Part shown: piece after piece, positions 8,653 through 17,490 of the stretch
How the letters are laid out: each line of letters opens with the position of its first letter
How positions within the stretch are numbered: the first letter of the stretch is position 1
From: Gemmatimonadota bacterium
Lineage (GTDB): Bacteria; Gemmatimonadota; Gemmatimonadetes; Gemmatimonadales; Gemmatimonadaceae
DNA: 64,000 bases
Assembly (NCBI GenBank): GCA_016719105.1
Contig: JADKAQ010000022.1
Span: 62,001-126,000, forward strand
Direction of reading: 5' to 3'
The notes under the pieces: model-generated
What the model saw: the letters and a program-made list of their open reading frames with translations, nothing else
Told to the model about the DNA's origin: nothing
The model's database searches: none
Made by a program: the position numbers and the translations under genes

Positions 8653-10053
8653 ATGCCTGCTGCCATGATTGTCCGGGGTCGCTGGTGGTTTGGCGCGGTA
8701 TGCCTGGGAGCCGCCCTCGCCGGTCGCGTTTCGGCGCAGAGTCGAGAAACCCTCGAGACGAAGGTCACGGTGGAGGGCGACCGCGTCATCCTTGAGTGGA
8801 GCGCCAAGCACCCGTGGGATCCCGCCCTGCAGACGAGCGGCGTGTCCCTGCTGGCGGAGTATCGAACGGCGCGGGGCGACGTCGCGCTGGACTGCCTGTC
8901 CAACACCGGCCCGGCGAGCTACGCGTCGCGCGGGTGCAACGGCGTGATGGGGACACGACACCGAGGTCCGCGTGAACGCTCACTCGCGTTCACCCTCCCG
9001 GCGTCGCTCACGGCCGGGCCCCAAGGGGCGGCCTGCCTGCTCTTTCGCATGCCCGACCAGCGCCTGCTCCCAATACGACGCGTCGACCGCGATCGCCCGG
9101 AGACGGCGCGATTCCGGTATCCCGAGTGGGAAGCGGTCGCGCGACGTGAGGGGGAGACGTCGTCGCTGCGACGTCGCGTGGACGAGGCGCGCGCAGCGCT
9201 TGCCGCCAAGCAGGGCGAGATCACGGCTCTCGAGCAACGCAATGCCGCCAAGCGATGGTCCTCGGCCGCGGCGTGCGAGGCCATTCCGGCGCCCGACCTG
9301 GATCCGGGAGAAGCGGCGGCGGCCCGTCCGACGGTCGAAAGCGGGGAGCGGGAGATCGTCGCCCGGCAGGTTTGTGTCATGCGGGCGCGCAATGCGGCGG
9401 ACGAACTCGCCGGGAAGCCATTGCTGCAGCGCCTCGGGTTCAACGTGCTGCAACCGCCATCGATCCTGGATTCCGTCCTCGCACTCCTCCCGCGTGCACC
9501 GGGCGTAGCGCCGTCCGCGCTCTCCGCCGACCGTCAGCAGCAACTGGCGACGTATCGACGAGACTACGCGCAACTCGCCCCCAACGTGCCGACCTACCGC
9601 AAGCAGATCCGCGATGCGGGCTATGCCGAACCGCACTTCGGGAGCTTCGGCGATTTCCTCTTCCTGCAGACCATCACCACCCAGGCTGGCGCGGCGGTGG
9701 CGTCGCGCGCGAAGTCTGGGGAAGCGCAGTCCCGCGAGTTCGTGCTCGGCTGGGTAGGCGGCAACCTCGAGGCGTACTCGCGGTGCGTGGACGATGGCCA
9801 AACGCAACTCGCGACGTCGGCGAACGCGGCGTCGGAACTCGCCGCCCGCCGCCCGGCATTGCAGGAGTCGGCACGTCGGGCCTTGGTGAAGGCGTGCAAC
9901 GACGACGTGGGGCGGTTGGAGGCGCTCCGGGCCCAGCTCGGTCCGCTCGAGTTGCAGGTCGGAGCCGCAGAACGCGCACTCGCCGAGCTGCGTCCGCCGA
10001 CTGGGCTGCCGCAGCGGGCGCGCGAGGTCAACCACGAGGCGTGCGTCCCGTGA
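8653..10053 (+). CDS. Secreted protein of unknown function with coiled coils
   Basis: The protein is 466 aa and begins 3 bp after the ClpP-like gene, suggesting translational coupling. A signal peptide (MIVRGRWWFGAVCLGAALAG, cleavage near VSAQS) follows a short leader; the ATG at 8668 is an alternative start. Residues of about 25-130 look like a beta-rich domain (TKVTVEGDRVILEWSAK). Residues of about 160-210 and 380-450 are long charged helices rich in Ala, Arg and Glu (RRRVDEARAALAAKQGEITAL), likely coiled coil. Several cysteines are spread through the mature part. I recognise no family. Its place in the operon suggests an envelope role. Confidence 0.6.
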   Translation: MPAAMIVRGRWWFGAVCLGAALAGRVSAQSRETLETKVTVEGDRVILEWSAKHPWDPALQTSGVSLLAEYRTARGDVALDCLSNTGPASYASRGCNGVMGTRHRGPRERSLAFTLPASLTAGPQGAACLLFRMPDQRLLPIRRVDRDRPETARFRYPEWEAVARREGETSSLRRRVDEARAALAAKQGEITALEQRNAAKRWSSAAACEAIPAPDLDPGEAAAARPTVESGEREIVARQVCVMRARNAADELAGKPLLQRLGFNVLQPPSILDSVLALLPRAPGVAPSALSADRQQQLATYRRDYAQLAPNVPTYRKQIRDAGYAEPHFGSFGDFLFLQTITTQAGAAVASRAKSGEAQSREFVLGWVGGNLEAYSRCVDDGQTQLATSANAASELAARRPALQESARRALVKACNDDVGRLEALRAQLGPLELQVGAAERALAELRPPTGLPQRAREVNHEACVP

Positions 10054-10145
10054 CCGGCCTGGCGTAACGGGTCGTGCGCGACCGGCCACGCGTCATGGGC
10101 CTCGCTCTGCACGCCCCGCGTGGCCCGGGGCGCCGCCTAACGACC

Positions 10146-10733
10146 TTAGCGTTTGCGCTGCAGCCGCATTTCGATCACCTGGTATGGCGGGGCCCCGTCT
10201 CGCAGAAAGTGGCCCACCTCGTGCCAGGTATCGTTGCCAAACGCAATGACGTAGCGAACGCGCCCGCCGGGCACGGCGAAGCCCCACTCCAGGGTATCGG
10301 CGCGCACCGCGAGATCCGCTTCGATCTCGTTGCCCTCGCGGTAGGCGCGCATGCGCAGCTTCCCCGCCTGCGCATCGGCCCAGATGATGCCCGCCGCCTC
10401 GAACACGACGGAGTCGCGCGCGGAGGGTTCGGTCGTGCGACCCGTGCCGCGAATCAAGAGCACGGTTCCACTGGCGCCCAGCACCACATCCTCGTGCTGG
10501 CGCACCAACAGCGCTGCGCCGGGCCCGGTGACGATTCGCGCATCGCCGGCCCACTGTCCCGCCAGCGGGGCGACAGGCGTCATCAACGCTCGCAGGCGAG
10601 CGACGCGTTGCGCCGCCCCGGGGTCCTGCGCCCGCACCACGGGGGAGGCGGCGAAGAGGGCGGCGACGGTCGCCAAGGCGAGCGTGGATGTGCGCGAACG
10701 GACGCGATCCGGCAGGTGACGGTGGAGCGGCAC
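10146..10733 (-). CDS. Secreted DUF1579-like / lipocalin-type small protein
   Basis: The start is uncertain. The frame is open to 10883, but the part before residue 50 of that reading is Arg/Pro-rich and unlike a protein. I choose the GTG at 10733, which gives 195 aa with a signal peptide (STLALATVAALFAA, cleavage after VVRAQ). The mature part (LAGQWAGDARI, GTVLLIRGTGR, RMRAYREGNEIEADL, WHEVGHFLRDG) follows the small beta-barrel pattern of DUF1579/lipocalin-like secreted proteins, in which a weighted-average LxGxWxG start is typical. It lies downstream of the AraC-type regulator on the same strand and may be its target. Confidence 0.65.
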   Translation of the reverse strand: MPLHRHLPDRVRSRTSTLALATVAALFAASPVVRAQDPGAAQRVARLRALMTPVAPLAGQWAGDARIVTGPGAALLVRQHEDVVLGASGTVLLIRGTGRTTEPSARDSVVFEAAGIIWADAQAGKLRMRAYREGNEIEADLAVRADTLEWGFAVPGGRVRYVIAFGNDTWHEVGHFLRDGAPPYQVIEMRLQRKR

Positions 10734-10890
10734 GGCGGAGACTCCAGGGTGAACGGGACTGCGGGAATCTCGGCGGACGTGACGGGGGCGCGCTTGAACT
10801 TTCGCGCCGTTGTCCGCCGCGCGAAGAGGACGTCGCGCTCCGTCGATGCCCGTCACCGACAGCGCCGACCGCCGGGGGCTCAAGGGGAGC

Positions 10891-11691
10891 TCACGGGGCG
10901 ACGTTGTCGTGCGCCGTCAACGAGAGCTGTCGCGCCGCGTCAGTCGGACGCAACCCGGCGAGGGCGACGAACTCGCGCGTGAGGTGGGCGTGATCGGCGA
11001 AGCCGCGCTCGGCGGCGATTCGCGACCAGTGGGCCGCGTCGTTGGACAGGCGGAGCGCGAGTGCCTCGCGTAGTCGCCGGACACGAGCATACTCCGAGAG
11101 CGTGAGTCCGGTCGCCTCGGGAAAGAGACGTTGCAGCTGGCGAATGCTCGACCCGGCGGCCCGGGCCACCTGCGTGACCGTCGCCTCGCCGCGTGCGGAC
11201 GCCACCGCGTGGATGGCACGACGAACCCGCGGATCGGGGGAGACGAACGCGTCCCGCTCACCGTGCATCCACCGATCGAGGGCGGCCATCGCCTCGTCGC
11301 TGGTCCCATTGGCCGGAATGGCGGCGACAGCGCTCGCGAATCGCGCGGCGAGCGTCGGTGGTGGCGGCCCCTGATGGTCGCGCAGCGCGCGCGGGGACAG
11401 CGCGAGTACGAGCGGCGTTGCGTCGGGCCACAACCGCATCCCCACGAGGCGCATGCCGGCGACAACGCCTGGTTGGAACGACGTCGCGCGCGGCCCCACG
11501 ACGGTGAGCATTGGCGCGATTCGGGGGAGCGAGACGATCGCGACCGAGGTGCAGCCATCGGGCCACACGGCGAACGGAGCGTCAGCCGGAGGGCTCGCGT
11601 CGGCCGCAAAGTGCCAGAACGAGAGCACCCACTCGGCGAGCGCGGGCGAGGGGGCGGTCTCGGCGTAGCGATATGGGGGGGCGATGGCCAC
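10891..11691 (-). CDS. AraC-family transcriptional regulator
   Basis: The protein is 266 aa with a GTG start at 11691. The N-terminal 150 residues match the sensor domain common in short AraC regulators (YRYAETAPSPALAEWVLSFWHF, VWPDGCTSVAIV, VGMRLWPDATPLVL). The C-terminal 110 residues carry the two helix-turn-helix motifs: VTQVARAAGSSIRQLQRLF and WSRIAAERGFADHAHLTREF, followed by the typical G.RPTDAAR end. The ligand is unknown. It is divergent from the serine hydrolase gene at 11788 (97 bp apart) and upstream of the small secreted protein at 10146-10733, so either could be regulated by it. Confidence 0.88.
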   Translation of the reverse strand: MAIAPPYRYAETAPSPALAEWVLSFWHFAADASPPADAPFAVWPDGCTSVAIVSLPRIAPMLTVVGPRATSFQPGVVAGMRLVGMRLWPDATPLVLALSPRALRDHQGPPPPTLAARFASAVAAIPANGTSDEAMAALDRWMHGERDAFVSPDPRVRRAIHAVASARGEATVTQVARAAGSSIRQLQRLFPEATGLTLSEYARVRRLREALALRLSNDAAHWSRIAAERGFADHAHLTREFVALAGLRPTDAARQLSLTAHDNVAP

Positions 11692-11787
11692 ATGGTCAAA
11701 ATGCGCCGGCCCGCCCGCTCGCGCGACGTGCTATGGCGCGCCGCGCTCGTCCTGTAGCTTGGTGCGACTCCCTCAACCGGGCCCCGC

Positions 11788-13048
11788 ATGGTACGCGCCT
11801 CCGCCATCGTCGTCGCATTCTGGTCTTCCGTCGCCGCGTCGGCCGGCGCCTCGACGGTCGCCTTCTCCCAGGCCCCCGCTCGCGCGCGTGCCGCGCCCCC
11901 GTACGTCCCCCGGCACCACCTGGGAGCGTCGCGCCCCCGCCGCCGCCGGCCTCGACTCCGCTGCCCTCGCCGCCGCCATCGCCTTCGCCATCGCGAACGA
12001 CGCCAAGGCCCCGCGCGACATGGAGGAGTCGCACTATCGCTCCTTCGGCCGCAACGAACCGCTGGCCCAGGGGATCGGCCCCTTCAAGCCCCGCGGCGAG
12101 CCGAGCGGCGTCATCGTGCGCGGCGGTTACCTCGTGGCCCAGTGGGGCGAGCCCGATCGCGTCGACATGACGCATTCGGTCACCAAGTCGTTCCTCTCCG
12201 CCACCGTGGGGCTGGCCTTTGACCGCGGGCTCATCCCCTCGGTACGCGACACGGTCTGGAAGTCGCAGGCGCCCGTCTACCGGTTGCGGCTGACGGCCTC
12301 CTCTGAGCCGGGCTCGGAACTCGGCCACCCGATGTTCCTGGATCCGTGGAACACGCCGCACAACAAGACGATCATCTGGGACGACCTCCTGCGGCAGACG
12401 AGTGACTGGGAGGGGACGCTGTGGGGGAAGCCGGAGTGGGCCGATCGCCCGGCGCAGAACAGCGCCGAGTGGAAATCGCGACCGCGCAAGGCGCCGGGGA
12501 CGGCGTACGAGTACAACGACGTGCGCGTCAACGTCCTCGCCCTCGCCGCCACCAACATCTGGCGTCGCCCGCTCCCCGAGGTGCTGCGCGACCACGTGAT
12601 GGACCCCATCGGCGCCTCGCGCACCTGGCGGTGGAACGGCTACGACAATGCCTGGATCACCCTCGACGGTCGCCCCGTGCAGGTCGTGTCGGGGGGCGGG
12701 CACTGGGGCGGCGGAATGTTCATCAACGCCTGGGACATGGCGCGCTTCGGCCTGCTCACCCAGCGGCGCGGGATGTGGGGCGACAAGCGCATCCTCTCCG
12801 AAGAGTGGGTCAAGCTCTCGCTCACCCCCACGGTACCGCAGCCCACCTACGGCTACATGAACTGGTTCCTCAACACCGACCGCAAGTGGATGCCTAACGC
12901 CCCGGCGTCGGCGTTCGGGCACGTGGGCAACGGGACCAACCTGGTGTACGTCGACCCCGAGCATGACCTGGTGGTCGTGGTGCGCTGGATCGAGAACGGG
13001 GCGATCAACGAGTTCCTGGGAAAGGTGCTGGCGGCGGTGGTGAAGTAG
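11788..13048 (+). CDS. Beta-lactamase-fold serine hydrolase (class C/S12), apparent frameshift
   Basis: Two frames must be joined to read this gene. The ATG at 11788 opens a signal peptide (MVRASAIVVAFWSSVAASAG); the conserved body is in the +1 frame, which itself is open from 11684 but has an implausible Pro/Arg-rich start. Removing one C from the run at 11907-11911 joins VP to GTTWERRAP. The body shows class C beta-lactamase motifs: SVTK (SxxK), YEYND at the YxN position, and GHVGNG at the third motif. About 419 aa result. The likely role is a secreted esterase, peptidase or amidase rather than drug resistance. It is 12 bp upstream of the alpha/beta hydrolase gene, probably one operon. The shift may be a sequencing error. 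Confidence 0.8.
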
Positions 13049-13060
13049 GGAAACGCGCGC

Positions 13061-13879
13061 ATGCCCATCCTCTCCCTCGCCGACGCCGATCTCGCCTACG
13101 AGGTGTCCGGCGAGGGGCCGCCACTCCTCCTGCTCCACGGGCTGGGCGCCAATGCTGCGACGTGGCAGCTGCAGGTCGCGGCCTTCGCCCCGCGCTATCG
13201 GGTCGTCACGCTCGACCTGCGCGGCACGCCGGCCTCGCGCGATCGACTGCACCCCCAGGGACCGTTCAGCATCCCGCAGTTTGCCGCCGATGCCCGCGCC
13301 CTCCTCGACCACCTGGGCGCGCGGCCGGCGCACGTGGTCGGGCTGTCTCTGGGTGGGATGATCGCCTTCCAGATGGCGGTCGACGATCCGTCCTACTTCA
13401 CGTCGATGACCATCGTGAACAGCGGGCCGGCGGTCGTCCCGCGCACCTTCGTGGAACGCTGGGCCATCGGCGTGCGCCAAGTGATCACCAGGCTCGCCGG
13501 ACCCGCGACCTTCGCAAAGATCCTCGCCCCCAAGCTCTTCCCCAAGCCAGAGCACGCGGCACTGCGCGAGAGCTTCAAGGCCACGCTGGGCGCCAATGAT
13601 CCCAAGGCGTACCTCGCGACGCTCAACGCCATCCTCGGCTGGACGGTGCTCGATCGCATCGGTGGGATCGCTCTCCCCACGCTCGTCGTCACGGCAGACC
13701 ACGACTACACGTCGGTGGCATCGAAGGAGGAGTACCTGCGGTTGATGCCCAACGCGCGCCTGGCCGTGGTCGCGGACTCGCGGCACGCGCTGCCGATGGA
13801 AAACCCCGAGCCGTTCAATGCGGTGCTGGCGGCCTTCCTGCGCGAGGTGGAGCAGGGAGGGGCAGCGGCGCGCCCGTAG
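13061..13879 (+). CDS. Alpha/beta-fold hydrolase
   Basis: The protein is 272 aa with no signal peptide, so it is cytoplasmic. It has the core alpha/beta hydrolase plan: oxyanion-hole HGLGANAATW (about residue 27), the nucleophile elbow GLSLGG (Ser near residue 94), an acid in TADHDYTS and the histidine in DSRHALPMENP near the C-terminus. The lid region (about 125-190) is helical. The family includes esterases, haloperoxidase-like enzymes and 3-oxoadipate enol-lactonases; substrate cannot be assigned. It follows the serine hydrolase gene by 12 bp. Confidence 0.88.
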   Translation: MPILSLADADLAYEVSGEGPPLLLLHGLGANAATWQLQVAAFAPRYRVVTLDLRGTPASRDRLHPQGPFSIPQFAADARALLDHLGARPAHVVGLSLGGMIAFQMAVDDPSYFTSMTIVNSGPAVVPRTFVERWAIGVRQVITRLAGPATFAKILAPKLFPKPEHAALRESFKATLGANDPKAYLATLNAILGWTVLDRIGGIALPTLVVTADHDYTSVASKEEYLRLMPNARLAVVADSRHALPMENPEPFNAVLAAFLREVEQGGAAARP

Positions 13880-13916
13880 TCCGACGGCGCGCCGCCTCCC
13901 CCTGCCTCTCCGGGCA

Positions 13917-14906
13917 TCACGTCCCGCGGTCCTTGTAGAACCGCTTCACCGCCCGGCCGAACGTCCGTTCGAACCGTCGCTGCTCGTGCACCGAACGCTC
14001 GGCGCGGTCCCACTCACGTTGCAGCTGGCGCCACTGGTCGTAGCGGTCGGCGCCGAGTGTCCCGCTCTCGAGCGCCGACAGCACGGCGCACCCCGGCTCC
14101 TGGGCGTGCGTGCAATCGCCAAAGCGACAGCCCTCCGCCAGCGTCATGATGTCGGCAAAGAGGTGTTCGCTCCCCGCACTCCCCACCCACATCCCCACCT
14201 CGCGCAGCCCTGGCGTGTCGATCACCGTCACGTCGTCAGGCAAGGTGATGAGGGCGCGGTGCGTCGTGGTGTGCTTGCCCCTGCCATCATCGGCGACGAC
14301 GCCGGTGCGCATCAGCGCGGCGCCGGCCAGCCGGTTGACCAAGGTCGATTTCCCCGCCCCCGACGGGCCGAGGAAGACGAGCGTCGACGAGGGACGCAGC
14401 CATGGCCTGAGCGGGGCCACGCCTTCGTCGCTCATCGACGAGATGGCAACGCAGTCGACCCCCGGCAGCTGCGACTGCACCTGCTGCATCGCCTCGGCCA
14501 GCGCCGTGCCGTCCACGAGGTCGGCACGACTGAGGACGACTACCGGTGTCGCCCCGCCGTCCCACGCGAGGGCGGCCAGGCGCACGAGGCGCCGCGGGTT
14601 CACGTCGTCGGGTAGCGGCGCAAAGAGCAGCGCCACGTCGATGTTGGCAGCGAGGAGCTGCGGCTCGAGGCGCTCGCCGGCCGCCCGTCGCACCAGCGCC
14701 GAGTGGCGTGGTTCCACGGCGGCCACGCGCCAGCTGTTGTCGGGGAGTGCTTCGGCCGTGACCCAGTCGCCCACGCCGGGGCGCGCGAGCGGGTCGGGGT
14801 CGCGAATGAGTGATGACGAAAGCGTTGCCGGCACGAGCGCACCGGCATGCAGGAGTTGGAGCGACGAACGATGGACCGCGGCTACGCGGGCTCGTATCAA
14901 GGTCAT
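13917..14906 (-). CDS. rsgA: Ribosome small-subunit-dependent GTPase A
   Basis: The protein is 329 aa, taking the ATG at 14906. The frame extends to 15071, but the extra residues are low-complexity. Domain order is that of RsgA/YjeQ: an N-terminal OB fold (GVGDWVTAEALPDNSWRVAAVEPRHSALVR), a circularly permuted GTPase (G4-like LSRADLVD first, then G1 GPSGAGKST, Thr-rich G2 region GKHTTTHRA, G3 DTPGLRE) and a C-terminal zinc knuckle (CRFGDC-x-H-x5-C). RsgA tests and releases late 30S ribosome particles during assembly. The G4 motif has Ser-Arg in place of the usual Asn-Lys, a mild variation. It is the only clear housekeeping gene in the window. It converges on the alpha/beta hydrolase gene with 37 bp between stops. 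Confidence 0.93.
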   Translation of the reverse strand: MTLIRARVAAVHRSSLQLLHAGALVPATLSSSLIRDPDPLARPGVGDWVTAEALPDNSWRVAAVEPRHSALVRRAAGERLEPQLLAANIDVALLFAPLPDDVNPRRLVRLAALAWDGGATPVVVLSRADLVDGTALAEAMQQVQSQLPGVDCVAISSMSDEGVAPLRPWLRPSSTLVFLGPSGAGKSTLVNRLAGAALMRTGVVADDGRGKHTTTHRALITLPDDVTVIDTPGLREVGMWVGSAGSEHLFADIMTLAEGCRFGDCTHAQEPGCAVLSALESGTLGADRYDQWRQLQREWDRAERSVHEQRRFERTFGRAVKRFYKDRGT

Positions 14907-15239
14907 GGAAGTCGGCGTCTGGGCGCCACCGCTCGCGCGTCGAGCGCGAGGTGGGCGCGTGTCAGCAGAGGCCGATGGCGCACATGCCACCGGCGGGAGC
15001 GCGACAGGGCGCCCCGCGACGTCCGACGGGAGGGCGGTCGCCGACTTCGGCAACCGGGGAGCGCCCACCAACCAGCGTGGGCGCGCGCGATCAGGTCAGG
15101 ACGCGCGAGGCGCGCGGCCACCGACAGCGTTGGGGGACTGCAACGGCATCACCGACGAAAGGGTTGGGGAGAATGCTAGCATCGTCCGGGTTCGGTGGCC
15201 AGCTTTGCGCCGGTTCCTTCCCTTCGGAGGCCGTCGTCC
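14907..15239. other. Divergent intergenic region between rsgA and S9 peptidase
   Basis: 333 bp containing the promoters of two divergent genes. The rsgA frame remains open through part of it, but as Ala/Pro/Arg-rich sequence. I see no RNA gene or clear operator. Near the right end, CGGAGG (15225-15230) is a good ribosome-binding site for the ATG at 15240. A short AT-containing segment (AATGCTAGCAT, 15172-15182) could be a -10 region, without a convincing -35. Confidence 0.4.
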
Positions 15240-17357
15240 ATGCCGTGCTTCACCCGCCTGCGCGTCACCCTCCCCGGCGCACTCGTTCTGCTGGCCCTCG
15301 CGTCGCCCGTAGCGGCGCAGTCTGGCGCCTCCAGCACGCCTAACGCCCGCGCCCTGCGGGTCGAGGACTTCTATCGCATCAAGTCGGTGGGCGCTCCCGC
15401 GCTCTCGCCCGACGGGCGTTGGGTGGCCTTCGCCCTCACCGCACGCCTCGAGGCGACCAACGCCGAGCCGAGCGAAGTCTGGCTCGTGCCGGCAGCTGCA
15501 AGCGCGCCGGCGCGGCGCGTCTCGCCCGAGGGGAGCCACGCGACCGCGCCCTCCTGGTCGGCCGACGGCCAGCTCCAGTACGTCGCCGACAACAAGGGGT
15601 GGCGCCTCGACCCCGCGACCCCCACGCAGGTGACGGAATACGAGCGCCCGCCCTCGCGTCGCAACGGTCCCGGCGGCGGCGAACTCACCCTCCCCGCCCC
15701 TAACGGCGCGGTGACGGCCTCCCTGCGCAACGTCCCGCCCCCGCCTCGTGCACGTGCCGCGATGACAGAGTTCGAGGAGCGGCACGAGGCGCGCTTCAAG
15801 GGAGTCCAGTTCGACTGGCTCGACTTCCAGCGCGATGGCCAGCCGTTCCCGGTCCCCAACAGCGCCGACCCGGCCGTGAGCCCGCCGCAGGAGATCTTCC
15901 TCGCCCGCGACGGCCGCGAGCAGCAACTCACGCGGCTCGGCCTTCGACCGCAGGGGTTGCAGTGGAACCGCGACGCCACGCGCCTGCTCTTCACCGCCGA
16001 CTCTGCGTATCGCGACGAACGTCGCTATGGCGCCAGCGCCGTGTACACGGTGGCCACCGACGGCGCGGTCCGCCGCCTCACCCCCGACACCGACCATCAG
16101 CACACCAGCGCCTCGTTCTCCCCCGACGGCCGCTCGGTTCTGTACGCCAAGCAGCTCTCCACCAATGCCGTCATCGCCCGCAAGCTCGACCACGGCGGCG
16201 CGACCGATCTCTACCTCGTCCCGGCAGACGGCGGCGCCGAGCGCAACCTCACCGCTGATTGGGACTACCTGCCGAGCAATGCGATGTGGAGCCCCGACGG
16301 GCGCTACGTCTACTTCATGGGCGGCGTCGGGGGCGGGAACCACCTCTTCCGCGTTGCGGCTGCCGGCGGCGCCGTCGAGCAGGTGACCAGGGGCGAGCGC
16401 CGCATCAACAGCCTCACCGTCGATAAGGGCTTCCGCACCATCGCCTACACCGTGGGGCTCATCGAGACCCCCGCCGACGTGTACGTGGCCAACATCGATG
16501 GCAGCAACGAGCGCCGCCTGACGAGCGTCAACGAGGAGGCCCTACGCGACCTCGCGCTCAGCCGCGCCGAGCGACTGCAGTTCGCCAGCGCCGACGGCAC
16601 GCCGGTGGAAGGGTGGCTGATGTATCCGTACGGCTACCGGGCCAACGCGGGGCCGTATCCTCTCGTCGTCAGCAACCACGGCGGTCCGCACTCGGCCGAC
16701 GGCTACGCCTTCGACTTCAAGAGCCAGTACCTCGCTGCCAACGGCTACTTCGTCCTCAAGGTCAACTTCCGCTCCAGCACCGGCTACGGCGAGAAGTTCC
16801 TGTGGGGAACGTGGGGCGGGTGGGGAAACCGCGATGGCGAGGACGTGATGGCCGGCATCGACTACGCCATCGCCCGCTACCCGATCGACAAGTCGAAGGT
16901 CGCGACCATGGGGCACTCGTACGGCGGCTTCATGACCAACTGGCTCATCACGCAGTATCCCGATCGCTTTGCCGCGGCCATTCCCGGCGCGGGGATCGTG
17001 AACTGGGTGAGCGACTATGGCACCGCCGACATCGCCCGCACCAAGGAGACGGAGTTCTACGGCACGCCGTGGGACCCCAAGGCGCGCGAGATCATGATCC
17101 GCCAGTCGCCGCTCACCTACGCCGACAAGGTCAAGGCGCCGACGCTGTTCATCCACGGCGAGGTCGACCAGCGCGTCCCGTACTCCGAGGCCGAGCAGAT
17201 GTACGTGGCACTCAAGAAGAACGGCGTCCCCACGAAGATGATCCAGTACGAGGGGATGCCGCACTCCATCAGCGGCTCGTGGAACCAGGTGCACCGCATG
17301 CTCAACGAACGGCGCTGGCTCGACCAGTGGCTCAAGAAGTCGCCCGGGGTGAGCTGA
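15240..17357 (+). CDS. S9 family prolyl/acylaminoacyl peptidase, secreted
   Basis: The protein is 705 aa. The ATG at 15240 follows CGGAGG by 9 nt and starts a signal peptide (MPCFTRLRVTLPGALVLLALA, cleavage after AAQS). A beta-propeller with TolB/PD40-type repeats (LSPDGRWVAF, PSWSADGQL, FSPDGRSVLY, WSPDGRYVYFM) spans about residues 40-420. The catalytic domain has Ser560 in GHSYGGFMT, Asp643 in GEVDQRVPY and His675 in GMPHSISG. This pattern fits acylaminoacyl peptidase or dipeptidyl peptidase IV relatives, which release small peptides from N-termini. It differs clearly from the S9A enzyme at 1405-3564. It ends in front of two strong hairpins facing the TonB receptor gene. Confidence 0.93.
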   Translation: MPCFTRLRVTLPGALVLLALASPVAAQSGASSTPNARALRVEDFYRIKSVGAPALSPDGRWVAFALTARLEATNAEPSEVWLVPAAASAPARRVSPEGSHATAPSWSADGQLQYVADNKGWRLDPATPTQVTEYERPPSRRNGPGGGELTLPAPNGAVTASLRNVPPPPRARAAMTEFEERHEARFKGVQFDWLDFQRDGQPFPVPNSADPAVSPPQEIFLARDGREQQLTRLGLRPQGLQWNRDATRLLFTADSAYRDERRYGASAVYTVATDGAVRRLTPDTDHQHTSASFSPDGRSVLYAKQLSTNAVIARKLDHGGATDLYLVPADGGAERNLTADWDYLPSNAMWSPDGRYVYFMGGVGGGNHLFRVAAAGGAVEQVTRGERRINSLTVDKGFRTIAYTVGLIETPADVYVANIDGSNERRLTSVNEEALRDLALSRAERLQFASADGTPVEGWLMYPYGYRANAGPYPLVVSNHGGPHSADGYAFDFKSQYLAANGYFVLKVNFRSSTGYGEKFLWGTWGGWGNRDGEDVMAGIDYAIARYPIDKSKVATMGHSYGGFMTNWLITQYPDRFAAAIPGAGIVNWVSDYGTADIARTKETEFYGTPWDPKAREIMIRQSPLTYADKVKAPTLFIHGEVDQRVPYSEAEQMYVALKKNGVPTKMIQYEGMPHSISGSWNQVHRMLNERRWLDQWLKKSPGVS

Positions 17358-17385
17358 GCAGCCGAGCGCGTTCCCCTAACGAACA

Positions 17386-17423
17386 CCCCGCCATGGCCGG
17401 AAGACGAGTCGGCCAGGGCGGGG
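17386..17423. terminator. Hairpin after the S9 peptidase gene
   Basis: A 14-bp stem with one mismatch (17386-17399 with 17410-17423, arms beginning CCCCGCC and ending GGGCGGGG) encloses a 10-nt loop. It sits 28 bp after the stop of the + strand peptidase gene and faces the opposite-strand TonB receptor gene. There is no U-tract, so it may work with Rho or as a 3' stability element. The motif CCTAACG (17375-17381) lies immediately before it. Confidence 0.5.
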
Positions 17424-17439
17424 CGGCGAAGGAGCCTAA

Positions 17440-17475
17440 CGACCCCGGGGAGCGTCCCACCGCGTCCCGGGGTCG
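17440..17475. terminator. Second hairpin in the convergent spacer
   Basis: A perfect 10-bp stem (CGACCCCGGG at 17440-17449 with its complement at 17466-17475) and a 16-nt loop. It lies 15 bp beyond the stop of the minus-strand TonB receptor gene and could end transcripts from both sides. The motif CCTAACG (17435-17441) overlaps the base of the stem. Confidence 0.5.
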
Positions 17476-17490
17476 CGTTCGTTCAATGAA

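Noticed and set aside
11696..13786. 696-codon open frame on the minus strand across the serine hydrolase and alpha/beta hydrolase genes
   Set aside because: Composition is Arg/His/Gly/Val-rich and both opposite genes have catalytic motifs; no signal, domain or ribosome-binding site.
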